NCBI GenBank assembly: GCA_015056495.1
Contig: SVGC01000032.1
Span: forward strand, 1 to 43,910
Length of the DNA: 43,910 bases
Direction: 5' to 3'
From: Butyrivibrio sp.
GTDB lineage: Bacteria > Bacillota > Clostridia > Lachnospirales > Lachnospiraceae
In this document: one piece after another, positions 1-9,043 of the stretch
How the letters are laid out: every line of letters begins with the position of its first letter
Position numbering within the stretch: position 1 is the stretch's first letter
The notes under the pieces: model-generated
Databases searched by the model: none
Seen by the model: only the letters and a program-made list of their open reading frames with translations
Told to the model about the DNA's origin: nothing
Program-made: the position numbers and the translations under genes

Positions 1-91
1 AAGCCTTTAGGCTTTGCCGGTAAAAGGCCCTTATAGGGCCAGAACAAACCACCGGCTAAGCCGGTGGTTCTGATTATGTTTTGTAACATAA
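1..91 (+). promoter_or_regulatory. Hairpin cluster in the pyrB leader
   Basis: Four short hairpins follow each other ahead of pyrB. Stem 1 is AAGCC/GGCTT (1-5 with 10-14). Stem 2 is GGCCCT/AGGGCC (26-31 with 35-40). Stem 3 is a perfect 10-bp stem AACCACCGGC/GCCGGTGGTT (47-56 with 60-69). Stem 4 is TTATGTT/AACATAA (74-80 with 85-91). An alternative pairing of GCCGGT (16-21) with ACCGGC (51-56) would disrupt stem 3. The set could be the terminator of a gene lying left of the window or an attenuator of pyrBI. No clean U-tract follows stem 3, so a simple intrinsic terminator is not certain. Function is inference. Confidence 0.45.
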
Positions 92-118
92 AAAAGTAAT
101 TTTGGAGGAGAAAAGAAG

Positions 119-1075
119 ATGAGCGATTTACGTCACTTGATGAGCCCAATGGATTTTACAGTAGAAGAATTAGAGAGAATGTTTGATGTGGCAGTTGATA
201 TTGAAAACAACATGGAAGCATACTCTCACAAGTGTGATGGCAAGATCATGGCTACATGTTTCTATGAACCTAGTACAAGAACAAGACTTAGTTTCGAGAC
301 AGCTATGCTGCGCCTTGGAGGAAAGGTTATCGGTTTTGCTGATGCCAATAGTTCCTCTGCGGCCAAGGGAGAGAGCGTATCTGATACTATCAGGGTTATT
401 TCATGTTTTGCAGATATCTGCGCAATGAGACATCCAAAAGAAGGTGCGCCAATGGTTGCAGCCAGTAAATCACTTATCCCGGTTATAAATGCAGGTGACG
501 GTGGTCATCAGCACCCAACACAGACCCTGACAGACCTGCTTACGATCAGATCACTTCAAGGCAGTCTGTCCAATTTTACAATAGGTCTTTGCGGAGATCT
601 TAAATTCGGCAGAACAGTGCATTCACTGATCAATGCCCTTGTAAGATATGAAAATATCAAATTTATATTCATATCACCGCCAGAACTCAGAGTTCCGGAT
701 TATATTACAGAGATGCTCCAGATCAGAGGCATTGAGTACAAAGAGGTGATCAAACTTGAAGACGTAATGCCTGAGCTTGATCTTTTATATATGACAAGAG
801 TTCAGAAGGAAAGATTCTTCAATGAAGAGGATTACATCCGTCTTCGTAATTTCTATATCCTGGACAAGGCCAAAATGGAGAAGGCAAAACCTACAATGCA
901 CGTACTTCATCCACTCCCAAGAGTAAATGAGATCTCAGTGGATGTAGATGACGACGAGAGAGCAGCATATTTCAAACAGGTTCAGTATGGTCTCTATGTA
1001 AGAATGGCACTGATCCTGACTCTTCTGGATATGACAGATGATCATGTCAATGAGGGTCTTTTGAAAAAATATTGA
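119..1075 (+). CDS. pyrB: Aspartate carbamoyltransferase catalytic subunit
   Basis: This enzyme joins carbamoyl phosphate to L-aspartate, giving N-carbamoyl-L-aspartate in de novo pyrimidine synthesis, in the cytoplasm. The 318-residue protein has the usual family length. It carries the carbamoyl-phosphate loop EPSTRTR (residues 50-56), the HPTQTLTDL motif (132-140) and LHPLPRV near residue 263. The ATG is preceded by GGAGGAG at good spacing. The regulatory-chain gene pyrI follows after 17 nt, so the pair should assemble as a PyrB-PyrI holoenzyme like the E. coli type rather than a lone catalytic trimer. Upstream hairpins may regulate the operon. Identification is firm. Confidence 0.97.
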   Translation: MSDLRHLMSPMDFTVEELERMFDVAVDIENNMEAYSHKCDGKIMATCFYEPSTRTRLSFETAMLRLGGKVIGFADANSSSAAKGESVSDTIRVISCFADICAMRHPKEGAPMVAASKSLIPVINAGDGGHQHPTQTLTDLLTIRSLQGSLSNFTIGLCGDLKFGRTVHSLINALVRYENIKFIFISPPELRVPDYITEMLQIRGIEYKEVIKLEDVMPELDLLYMTRVQKERFFNEEDYIRLRNFYILDKAKMEKAKPTMHVLHPLPRVNEISVDVDDDERAAYFKQVQYGLYVRMALILTLLDMTDDHVNEGLLKKY

Positions 1076-1092
1076 TAAAGAGAGGATAGATT

Positions 1093-1542
1093 ATGTTAAA
1101 CGTTGGAAAAATAGAAGAAGGATTTGTTCTTGATCATATTAAAGCCGGAAAGAGCATGCAGATATACCATCACCTTGGCCTTGATAAGCTTGACTGTACA
1201 GTAGCTATCATCAAAAATGCCAAGAGTGACAAGATGGGCAAAAAAGATATCTTAAAGGTAGAATGTGACATTGATACCCTAAACCTTGATGTCCTTGCCT
1301 TCATCGATCACAGCATCACCGTAAACGTAATAAAAGCCGGCGACATCGTTGAGAAGAGACGTCTCATCCTCCCAATGGAGATCCGCAACGTGATCAGATG
1401 TCACAACCCTCGTTGCATTTCCTCCATCGAGCAGGAGCTTCCACAGATATTCTACCTTGCAGACGAAGCAACTGAAACCTATCGCTGCAAATACTGCGAC
1501 GAAAAATACGCCGAGAACGACTCCTCAGAATTCCTAAACTAA
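1093..1542 (+). CDS. pyrI: Aspartate carbamoyltransferase regulatory subunit
   Basis: PyrI binds nucleotide effectors and contacts PyrB through a zinc domain, giving allosteric control of the first committed step of pyrimidine synthesis. The 149-residue protein has an N-terminal nucleotide-binding part and a C-terminal zinc-binding part. The four zinc-ligand cysteines are visible as C103, C108, C132 and C135 (CHNPRC and CKYC). It follows pyrB in the same operon. The 3' third of the gene uses markedly more C-ending codons than the 5' part or than pyrB. The gene converges with the minus-strand gene ending at 1598, and no strong intrinsic terminator lies in the 55-nt gap. Confidence 0.95.
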   Translation: MLNVGKIEEGFVLDHIKAGKSMQIYHHLGLDKLDCTVAIIKNAKSDKMGKKDILKVECDIDTLNLDVLAFIDHSITVNVIKAGDIVEKRRLILPMEIRNVIRCHNPRCISSIEQELPQIFYLADEATETYRCKYCDEKYAENDSSEFLN

Positions 1543-1597
1543 CAATCGTTGCCTATACTCAGGGCCACCACAACACATACCCACGCAGTGGTACGGG

Positions 1598-2629
1598 TTA
1601 CTTTTCTGCGGTGGGGCGGAAGGTGGAGACTATGCCGCCGTCAATGGGCATGTGGTACATGACGTTGTCGGCGCCATAGGGCTTGAAGTAGAGGTATTTG
1701 GAGGTTACGTGGATGGAGTTATATATGCCTTCGGCTATGACGCTGACATTACTGCCGTCCAGGGACATTCGCTTGATACAGGGAGTGTCGGAGGCTGAGA
1801 CGGAGTAGAAGATGTACTGACTGTTCATGTTAAAGAAGTCGATGCGCTCGTCTGTCAGGATCTCGGTTTCGTTGGTGAGCATGCTTACGCGACATAATTT
1901 GTAGAGCTCGTTCATGTAATACATGTAGGGGTATTCTACTATTGGGTTAAAGTAGATACCGTTCAGGACAACACTTTTGCGGTCGCTGAGATTGGTGTCG
2001 ATGCTGTGAAGGTTATGGTCCTCTACAACGCCGGTGTAGTAGATAACACCATTGTAGACACAGGCAGGACTTACACATTCATCAACGACTACCTGTTCTT
2101 CCTTACGGTCAATTCTTATCTTGTTTAAGGTTCCTTTATTATTTACATCAAGTACCTGGTAATAAATATATGGCCCTACAAGTTGGGCTACACCTGTTAG
2201 ATCTCTTACAAGATTGAGCTGGTGATTGCCTTTCAGGTCACTTCTATATAGACCGAACTGTTTGATTGCAGCTCCAAGACCTGTGTCCACAGAGCCTTCA
2301 GAGGAATCCATATAGAAATAGAGATATTTATCATATCCGTTTATGTATTGGGCATGCATTGTAGAGAGCTTTTTGATATTGGTCTCATCAGCATTCATCG
2401 AATACAGACAGCTGCTATCGGAGACGTTGGCAAAATAAACAACGCCATTCATTTCAAAAAACAGACCGCCATTATTGAGATTGCCGGCAGTATTTCCTAC
2501 TGCATCTCTTGGAGGTAGTTCAACTCGTTTGGATAATATACTGATGACTGCAAACAGGAGCAGAGCCAGGAATCCAACGATCATTAAGATCAACCCACGT
2601 GTTGATATCTGAGATTTTTTCTTTGCCAT
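1598..2629 (-). CDS. Membrane-anchored DUF5050-like protein
   Basis: Function is unknown. From the ATG at 2629 the protein begins MAKKKSQISTRG, has one hydrophobic membrane segment (about residues 12-32), and then about 300 residues that would lie outside the cell. That region has repeated short blocks with YF/YY, G and S such as YLYFYMDSSEG and YIYYQV, typical of DUF5050-type beta-propeller-like repeats. An open frame extends to 2713, but the extra 28 residues are rejected. A near-consensus promoter (2723-2751) would start the transcript about 3 nt from that codon, and an AAGGA lies near 2650 ahead of the internal starts. A GTG at 2638 or ATG at 2641 are alternatives. The 3' end of the gene is C-rich on its own strand. 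Confidence 0.7.
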   Translation of the reverse strand: MAKKKSQISTRGLILMIVGFLALLLFAVISILSKRVELPPRDAVGNTAGNLNNGGLFFEMNGVVYFANVSDSSCLYSMNADETNIKKLSTMHAQYINGYDKYLYFYMDSSEGSVDTGLGAAIKQFGLYRSDLKGNHQLNLVRDLTGVAQLVGPYIYYQVLDVNNKGTLNKIRIDRKEEQVVVDECVSPACVYNGVIYYTGVVEDHNLHSIDTNLSDRKSVVLNGIYFNPIVEYPYMYYMNELYKLCRVSMLTNETEILTDERIDFFNMNSQYIFYSVSASDTPCIKRMSLDGSNVSVIAEGIYNSIHVTSKYLYFKPYGADNVMYHMPIDGGIVSTFRPTAEK

Positions 2630-2722
2630 TTTTTTCACCATATCCTTAAAAGTGTATTTATAAAAACAACTAACTGAATACAACAAATACATAAACGAAA
2701 TAACAACAACCATTCTAAGCTA

Positions 2723-2751
2723 ATTATAGCCTTATGAATTCTTGCTATCAA
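2723..2751 (-). promoter_or_regulatory. Sigma-A type promoter for the DUF5050-like gene
   Basis: On the minus strand there is TTGATA (2751-2746), a 17-nt spacer and TATAAT (2728-2723). This is five of six at -35 and a perfect -10. The predicted start point is near 2716, which leaves a leader of about 87 nt before the ATG at 2629. The -35 overlaps the -35 of the divergent pheA promoter. Confidence 0.65.
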
Positions 2752-2770
2752 GCGATTATTGATTTAAAAT
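2742..2770 (+). promoter_or_regulatory. Sigma-A type promoter for the pheA operon
   Basis: TTGCTA (2742-2747), a 17-nt spacer and TAAAAT (2765-2770) give a plausible vegetative promoter starting near 2777, about 47 nt ahead of pheA. It overlaps the divergent promoter at 2723-2751, so the two may compete for polymerase. Confidence 0.6.
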
Positions 2771-2823
2771 CATAGTAATAAAATAGAATGCAAACAGTAA
2801 CATAGAAATGGGGAACATCTACG

Positions 2824-3951
2824 ATGGATTTATCACAGCTACGAGAACAGATTGATGCTATTGACTCACAGATTGTAGAACTATATGAACGCAGGATGGA
2901 GATATCCGGCCAGGTTGCCGATTATAAGATAGCAAATGGAAAAAAAGTTTTTGACAAAGCGAGGGAGCAGGAAAAGATTGCCAGCGTAAAGGAACTGGCT
3001 CACACTGATTTTAACAAACTTGGTGTTGAAGAGCTCTTTGAACAGATAATGTCAGTCAGCAAAAAGCTGCAGTATCAGAAGCTCGCAGACGCAGGAGCAA
3101 TTGGAAGATTGCCATTTATTGCCCTGGATGAGCTTGATATCAAGGGAGCAAGGGTAGCTTATCAGGGAGCTGAGGGAGCTTATTCTGAAGCAGCTACCAA
3201 GAAGTTTTTTGGAGATGAGATTAACGCTTTTCATGTAGATACATTTAGAGATGCAATGTCAGCAATTGAAGAGGGCAGTGCAGATTACGCAGTGCTTCCT
3301 ATTGAGAATTCAACTGCGGGTATTGTAAGTGAGATTTATGACCTTCTCACAGAGTATGAAAATTATATTGTTGGAGAGCAGATCATCAAGATCGAGCACT
3401 GTCTGATTGGTAGACCTGGTGCCAAGATTTCTGATATCAAGACTGTTTATTCACATCCGCAGTCACTTATGCAGTCATCAAGATACCTTGATAACCATGC
3501 AGCCTGGAAGCAGGTGAGCCTTAAAAATAATGCCTTTGCAGTTCAAAAGATCGCAGCAGAGGATGATATCACTCAGGCAGCTATTGCAAGTGAATATGCA
3601 GCGCAGTTCTATGGAATGGAGATCCTGGAAAAAGGCATAAATCAGGCTGGCAATAATTCTACCAGATTTATTGTTGTTACTAATCAAAAGGTATTTTTGA
3701 AAAATGCCAAGAAGGTCAGCATTGTACTTGAGATACCTCATGAGGCAGGTTCACTCTATCACATAATGTCACACTTTATTTACAACAATCTGAATATGAC
3801 CAAGATTGAAAGCAGACCAATCGAAGACAGAAACTGGGAGTACAGATTCTTCATTGATTTTGAAGGTAATCTCTCAGATGCATCTGTAAAAAATGCTTTA
3901 AGAGGCCTTAGAGAAGAGACCAGAAGCATGAAGATCCTTGGAAACTATTGA
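2824..3951 (+). CDS. pheA: Chorismate mutase-prephenate dehydratase (P-protein)
   Basis: A bifunctional enzyme converting chorismate to prephenate and then to phenylpyruvate, the route to phenylalanine. Three parts are visible: a chorismate mutase helical domain (about 1-85, starting LREQIDAIDSQIVELYERR), a prephenate dehydratase domain (about 108-285, with the catalytic-region motif TRF at 280-282), and a C-terminal ACT domain (about 297-375) with the ESRP phenylalanine-binding motif (329-332). The ESRP motif suggests end-product inhibition by Phe. Length 375 fits the family. The gene heads an operon; the AAA ATPase gene starts 17 nt downstream. The tyrosine branch enzyme TyrA lies 18 kb away on the other strand. 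Confidence 0.95.
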   Translation: MDLSQLREQIDAIDSQIVELYERRMEISGQVADYKIANGKKVFDKAREQEKIASVKELAHTDFNKLGVEELFEQIMSVSKKLQYQKLADAGAIGRLPFIALDELDIKGARVAYQGAEGAYSEAATKKFFGDEINAFHVDTFRDAMSAIEEGSADYAVLPIENSTAGIVSEIYDLLTEYENYIVGEQIIKIEHCLIGRPGAKISDIKTVYSHPQSLMQSSRYLDNHAAWKQVSLKNNAFAVQKIAAEDDITQAAIASEYAAQFYGMEILEKGINQAGNNSTRFIVVTNQKVFLKNAKKVSIVLEIPHEAGSLYHIMSHFIYNNLNMTKIESRPIEDRNWEYRFFIDFEGNLSDASVKNALRGLREETRSMKILGNY

Positions 3952-3968
3952 TCAGGAGAAGAGGAAAT

Positions 3969-5285
3969 ATGAGAGTTGATGATCTGATCTTATATAGAAA
4001 TTTTGATGAAGCAGCTTTATTGCAGAGCATTATGGAAGTCATGGAGACCAAAGGCGAAGATTCCAAATTCAGGGAAGATGACAGAAGAGTTATGTATGAT
4101 ATGATGTCACATCTGACTGAAATGGCTGCAAACAGTGGTTTGTATGGCAATCTTTGGAAAGATTTTCTGACACTTATTCTTGTTAATAATGAAAACGCCT
4201 ACAGCAAGTCCTGTGAGCTTAGAGGTGCCATCACTGGTACCCTCAATGATATAGCATTGCATGATATTGCTATATTTAAACAGCTTTTTGATTATGATTT
4301 TACAGAGCTTATGGAAAATATCGATGTACATGATTTTTCCTATGTTCTTAATTACCAGAACGACACTGGTGAAAAGAGTATATACAACAAAAGCATCAAG
4401 AACAGGATAATGGAGCTTGCTGATAGCATGTCTGAAGCTGCTGATGCGGAAGAGATGAAGGCATCACTTACTCTTTTTTACAAGGAATATGGAGTTGGCA
4501 AGCTGGGGCTTCACAAGGCATTCAGGATAAAAGAAGGAACTGACAAAGAGACAGTTATCCAGCCAATCAGCAATATCAGGAACGTATATCTGGATGACCT
4601 GGTTGGTTATGAGATTGCCAAGAAAAAGCTTATCGACAATACAGAGGCATTTGTAGAAGGCAGAGTTGCCAATAACTGCCTGCTGTACGGTGACGCGGGA
4701 ACCGGTAAGAGTTCATGTATCAAGGCTATTGCCAACCAGTATTTTGACAGAGGACTTAGGATAATCGAGGTCTACAAGCATCAGTTTCAGCGCTTAAATG
4801 ACGTGATCGAGCAGATCAAGGGGCGTAATTACAAATTCATCATCTGCCTTGATGACCTGAGTTTTGAAGAGTTTGAGATTGAGTACAAATACCTCAAGGC
4901 TATCATAGAGGGCGGACTTGAGAAAAAGCCTGAGAATGTTCTGATCTATGCCACATCCAATAGAAGACATCTTATAAAAGAGTCATTTAAGGATAAGCCA
5001 AGCATTCTTGATGATGATATCCATAGAAATGATACTGTTCAGGAAAAATTGTCACTTGCAAACAGATTTGGCGTAACAATTTATTTTGGCTCACCTACAC
5101 CATTGGAGTTCAAGAATATAGTTAAGACTCTGGCTGATAGAAATAATATCAGGATGCCAGAGGAGGAACTGTATCTGGAAGCAAATAAATGGGAGATGGC
5201 CCACGGCGGTCTTTCCGGAAGAACGGCAGATCAGTTTATCAAATATTTGATAGGTACTGGCAGAGCCGGATCTGAATTGAATTAA
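3969..5285 (+). CDS. AAA ATPase, DUF815 type
   Basis: A P-loop ATPase of the DUF815 (YifB/MoxR-unrelated AAA) kind whose cellular role is not established. The C-terminal half holds Walker A GDAGTGKS (about residues 241-248) and Walker B FIICLDD (about 291-297). The N-terminal 200 residues are helical with no recognised motif. The open frame begins with a TTG at 3948 that overlaps the pheA stop. I chose the ATG at 3969 because AGGAGAAGAGGAA sits just upstream and lies inside the longer frame. It is transcribed between pheA and the ppx/ppk pair, so a link to polyphosphate metabolism is possible but only inferred from position. Confidence 0.82.
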   Translation: MRVDDLILYRNFDEAALLQSIMEVMETKGEDSKFREDDRRVMYDMMSHLTEMAANSGLYGNLWKDFLTLILVNNENAYSKSCELRGAITGTLNDIALHDIAIFKQLFDYDFTELMENIDVHDFSYVLNYQNDTGEKSIYNKSIKNRIMELADSMSEAADAEEMKASLTLFYKEYGVGKLGLHKAFRIKEGTDKETVIQPISNIRNVYLDDLVGYEIAKKKLIDNTEAFVEGRVANNCLLYGDAGTGKSSCIKAIANQYFDRGLRIIEVYKHQFQRLNDVIEQIKGRNYKFIICLDDLSFEEFEIEYKYLKAIIEGGLEKKPENVLIYATSNRRHLIKESFKDKPSILDDDIHRNDTVQEKLSLANRFGVTIYFGSPTPLEFKNIVKTLADRNNIRMPEEELYLEANKWEMAHGGLSGRTADQFIKYLIGTGRAGSELN

Positions 5286-5336
5286 AAATACGCACATAGG
5301 TCTTTGGACCTACGCATTGAAAACATGAGGGGTACT

Positions 5337-6881
5337 ATGAGCGAAACCTTTGCTGCTATTGATGTCGGTTCCTATGAACTGGCGCTGAAGATTTTTGAGA
5401 TATCACCTAAAAAGGGTGTCAAAGAACTTGATCACGTAAGACACAATATAGACCTTGGTACTGAAACCTACCGCTCAGGAAGGATATCCAATGTCCATGT
5501 TGAGGAGCTTGGCCATGTGCTGGAGGATTTTGTAAACATCATGAAATCCTATGATGTGACACATTATCAGGCATATGGAACCAGTGCCATGCGTGAAACC
5601 GGCAATATCGACATAGTACTGGAGCAGCTTCAGCAAAAGACAGGTCTGCACATTGATGTTATAAGTAATTCAGAGCAGCGATTCCTGGATTATAAATCTA
5701 TTGCCTTAAAAAATGACGAGTTCTCCAAGATCATTGAGAAGTCTACAGCTATACTTGATATCGGTGGCGGAAGTATCCAGATATCATTGTTTGATAACGA
5801 CAAGCTGGTATCAACTCAGAACCTGAAGCTGGGTGTTTTGAGACTGTATTCAATGATGGAACAGCTTGGTGCCAGTAGACAGAAATATTCACTTCTGATC
5901 AAGGAGCTTGTAAATACTCAGTTATCTGTTTTTAGCAAGATGTATCTCAAGGATAAAAAGATTGAGAATATAATAATTTTGGATGATTATGTGGCACCTA
6001 TCATTCAGAAAGGTCTTCTGGGTAATAAGGTCAAGGGCTATGTGAAAGCAGATGATATTCCTGTCTTTCTTAATAATATGTCCATGGCTACAAGGGCTCA
6101 GCTGACCAAGAAACTGAATCTTTCAGAAGATACAATACCTCTTGTATACGTGTCAGGACTTCTTGTGGAGTGCATAGTAGATATGCTTGGAGCACAGATG
6201 TTGTGGGCTCCCGGCGTTACACTCTGCGATGGTATTGCCTATGAGTATGCAGAGAAAAAGAAGATCATAAAGCTGCCACATGATTTTGAACAGGATATCA
6301 TTGCCTGTGCTCAGAATATTTCGAAGAGATATATGGGAAGCAAGTCCAGAAGTGAGACTCTGCAGACTATAGCCATGAACCTTTTTGACGCAACCAAAAT
6401 GGTGCACGGTCTATCCAAAAGAGACAGACTGTTATTGCAGATTGCCACTATTTTACATGATTGTGGCAAATATATCAGTATGGTCTACCTTGGTGATTGC
6501 TCCTACAATATCATTATGACTACGGAGATTATTGGCTTATCTCATAGAGAAAGAGAAATAGTCGCCAATGTGGTCAAGTTTAACCACAAGGATTTTGAAT
6601 ATTACAAGGGTTCGCCTGAGCTCTACGCTAAGCTGACTCATGATGATTACATAAAGATAGTCAAGCTTACAGCTCTTCTTAGAGTTACCAATGGCCTTGA
6701 CAGGACCCACAAGCAGAAGTTCAAAAACGTCAGGTTTTTGTTAAAGGATAATAAACTGATAATAACCATAGACAGCATGGATGATGTTACTCTTGAAAAT
6801 GGTCTGTTCCAGAATAGAGCAGCCTTTTTTGAAGAGGTGTTTGGTGTTAAGCCTGTGATCAGGCAAAAGAGGGAGCTTTGA
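5337..6881 (+). CDS. ppx: Ppx/GppA phosphatase with HD domain
   Basis: Predicted exopolyphosphatase or guanosine pentaphosphate phosphohydrolase. The 514-residue protein has the actin-like ASKHA fold signatures: IDVGS near residue 8, GTSAMRE (81-87) and DIGGGSIQ (141-148). A C-terminal HD-type domain carries HDCGKY (374-379) and FNHKD. The ATG at 5337 has GAGGGG four nt upstream. An upstream in-frame TTG at 5304 lacks such a site, and a small hairpin (TAGGTC/GACCTA, 5297-5312) lies beside it. The ppk start codon lies 11 nt past the stop, so degradation and synthesis of polyphosphate are co-expressed. Sequence alone does not separate polyphosphatase from pppGppase activity. Confidence 0.88.
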   Translation: MSETFAAIDVGSYELALKIFEISPKKGVKELDHVRHNIDLGTETYRSGRISNVHVEELGHVLEDFVNIMKSYDVTHYQAYGTSAMRETGNIDIVLEQLQQKTGLHIDVISNSEQRFLDYKSIALKNDEFSKIIEKSTAILDIGGGSIQISLFDNDKLVSTQNLKLGVLRLYSMMEQLGASRQKYSLLIKELVNTQLSVFSKMYLKDKKIENIIILDDYVAPIIQKGLLGNKVKGYVKADDIPVFLNNMSMATRAQLTKKLNLSEDTIPLVYVSGLLVECIVDMLGAQMLWAPGVTLCDGIAYEYAEKKKIIKLPHDFEQDIIACAQNISKRYMGSKSRSETLQTIAMNLFDATKMVHGLSKRDRLLLQIATILHDCGKYISMVYLGDCSYNIIMTTEIIGLSHREREIVANVVKFNHKDFEYYKGSPELYAKLTHDDYIKIVKLTALLRVTNGLDRTHKQKFKNVRFLLKDNKLIITIDSMDDVTLENGLFQNRAAFFEEVFGVKPVIRQKREL

Positions 6882-6892
6882 GGGGAACTTAT

Positions 6893-9040
6893 ATGAAAAA
6901 TAAGATCAAGAGAAAAGATTTTTACAAATCAGAATACTATATGAACAGGGAGCTCAGCTGGGTCCAGTTCAATGAGCGTGTTCTTTCTGAGGCTAAAGAT
7001 GAGTCCAATCCTTTATTTGAGAGGATGAAATTCCTGAGCATTACTGCCAGCAATCTTGATGAGTTTTTTATGGTAAGAGTCGCTTCATTAAAGGATATGG
7101 TGGGTGCCGGCTATGCCAAAAATGACATTGCGGGACTCTCTGCCACTGAACAGCTGGAACTTGTAACTGTAGCTGTCCATAGTTTTTTGAACAAGCAGTA
7201 TGCGGTATATAACAAGCATCTTGTTCCTCTTTTGCTGGAAAATGGGCTTGATATCGTATCAGACCTGAGTACTCTCTCTGAAAAAGAGCTTGAATATATA
7301 GACAGGTATTTTAATGATTTTGTTTATCCTGTTTTAACTCCTATGGCTATTGATTCATCAAGGCCTTTTCCTCTTATCCGTAATAAGACACTGAATATTG
7401 GTGCCATAGTTACCAAAAGAGAGGGAGACGATACTGTTGATATAGCAACGGTTCAGGTGCCTGATGTTATTGGAAGACTTCTTGAGCTTCCTGGAAATGG
7501 CGAAGGCACACGAAAAGTAGTATTCCTTGAGCAGATCATTAAGAGAAATATGCACAGACTCTTTTTGAATTATAATATTGTGTGCTCCTATGTGTTCAGG
7601 ATAGAGCGTAATGCCGACCTGTCAATTGATGAGGATGAAGCTGAAGATCTGCTGAAAGAAATTGAGAAGCAGCTCAAGCGTCGTCAGTGGGGACAGACCA
7701 TAAGGCTTGAAGTTGAGCATGGCATGGACAAAAAGCTCTTAAAAAAGCTTACTAAGGAACTGAATGTAGACGACAGTGAGATATATGATATTGATGGACC
7801 TCTGGATCTGACCTTCCTGATGAAGGCTTACAAGCTTGAAGGCTTTGATCACCTTAAAGAGCACGGCTACAATCCACCGGCTCCTGTAACAGAGTTTTCA
7901 CCGGATGAGAATATTTTTGACACCATAAGACAGGGTGATATTCTTATGCATCATCCTTATCAGTCTTTTGATCCTGTTGTAAGATTTGTTGAGACTGCAG
8001 CATCTGATCCCAAGGTTCTTGCCATTAAACAGACCCTTTACAGAGTATCAGGTAACTCACCTATCATTGCAGCACTTGCCAAGGCGGCAGATAACGGCAA
8101 GCAGGTATCTGTACTTGTTGAGTTAAAGGCCAGATTTGATGAAGAAAATAATATCGTATGGGCCAGAATGCTTGAACGTGCAGGTTGTCATGTTATCTAT
8201 GGTCTAGTGGGATTAAAGACCCATTGTAAGATCACTCTTGTTGTAAGAAAAGAAGATGATGGTATAAGACGATACGTTCATATGGCTACCGGAAACTATA
8301 ATGATTCCACAGCCAAGATGTATACGGATGTGGGAATGTTTACCTGTGATGATTCCATAGGTGAAGATGCCACAGCTGTATTTAACATGCTCTCAGGATA
8401 TTCAGAGCCACTTATCTGGAATCGTCTGACCCTGGCGCCTTTATGGTTAAAAGACAGGCTCCTGTACCTTATAGGCAGAGAGCGTGATCACGCTTTAAAT
8501 GGCGAGCCGGCAAGGATCATTGCCAAAATGAATTCCATCTGCCATCAGGATATTATTGCTGCGCTTTATGAAGCCAGCTGCGCAGGAGTTCATATAGACC
8601 TTATAGTTCGCGGTATATGCTGTCTTAGAGTAGGCATTCCGGGAGTTAGTGAGAATATTACAGTCAGATCTATAGTGGGTAACTATCTTGAGCATAGCAG
8701 GATATTCTATTTTGAAAACGGCGGAAATGAGGAGTTTTACTGTAGTAGTGCAGACTGGATGCCTCGTAACCTCGAACGCCGCGTTGAGATCATGTTCCCG
8801 GTTCAGGAAAAAGAGCTGCAGAAAAAGCTCTGGCATATTCTTGATACTCAGTTAAAAGATACTGAGAAGGCTCATGTATTGAACAGCAAAGATATATATG
8901 TTAAGCAAAAGAAAAAAACTGAAAGCGAAAGAGTTAACTCCCAAAGGCAGTTCAGCATAGAAGCCGGGATTGCTATCAAGGAGTCCGCTTTAGAAAATAC
9001 AAGGGTATTTATCCCTGAAATGAAAGGACCACAGGATTAA
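6893..9040 (+). CDS. ppk: Polyphosphate kinase 1
   Basis: PPK1 reversibly polymerises the gamma phosphate of ATP into polyphosphate. The 715-residue protein has the N-terminal signature NRELSWVQFNERVL, then SNLDEFFMVRVASLKD. The phosphorylated histidine lies in YVHMATGNYN (H463 from the chosen start, matching E. coli H435), and the second active-site histidine in LEHSRIFYF. A TTG at 6878 overlaps the ppx stop, but its next codons form the AGGGG ribosome-binding site of the ATG at 6893, so that ATG is taken. It lies between ppx and maf in one operon. The last 40 residues are lysine-rich and form a tail beyond the conserved fold. Confidence 0.96.
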   Translation: MKNKIKRKDFYKSEYYMNRELSWVQFNERVLSEAKDESNPLFERMKFLSITASNLDEFFMVRVASLKDMVGAGYAKNDIAGLSATEQLELVTVAVHSFLNKQYAVYNKHLVPLLLENGLDIVSDLSTLSEKELEYIDRYFNDFVYPVLTPMAIDSSRPFPLIRNKTLNIGAIVTKREGDDTVDIATVQVPDVIGRLLELPGNGEGTRKVVFLEQIIKRNMHRLFLNYNIVCSYVFRIERNADLSIDEDEAEDLLKEIEKQLKRRQWGQTIRLEVEHGMDKKLLKKLTKELNVDDSEIYDIDGPLDLTFLMKAYKLEGFDHLKEHGYNPPAPVTEFSPDENIFDTIRQGDILMHHPYQSFDPVVRFVETAASDPKVLAIKQTLYRVSGNSPIIAALAKAADNGKQVSVLVELKARFDEENNIVWARMLERAGCHVIYGLVGLKTHCKITLVVRKEDDGIRRYVHMATGNYNDSTAKMYTDVGMFTCDDSIGEDATAVFNMLSGYSEPLIWNRLTLAPLWLKDRLLYLIGRERDHALNGEPARIIAKMNSICHQDIIAALYEASCAGVHIDLIVRGICCLRVGIPGVSENITVRSIVGNYLEHSRIFYFENGGNEEFYCSSADWMPRNLERRVEIMFPVQEKELQKKLWHILDTQLKDTEKAHVLNSKDIYVKQKKKTESERVNSQRQFSIEAGIAIKESALENTRVFIPEMKGPQD

Positions 9041-9043
9041 GTT

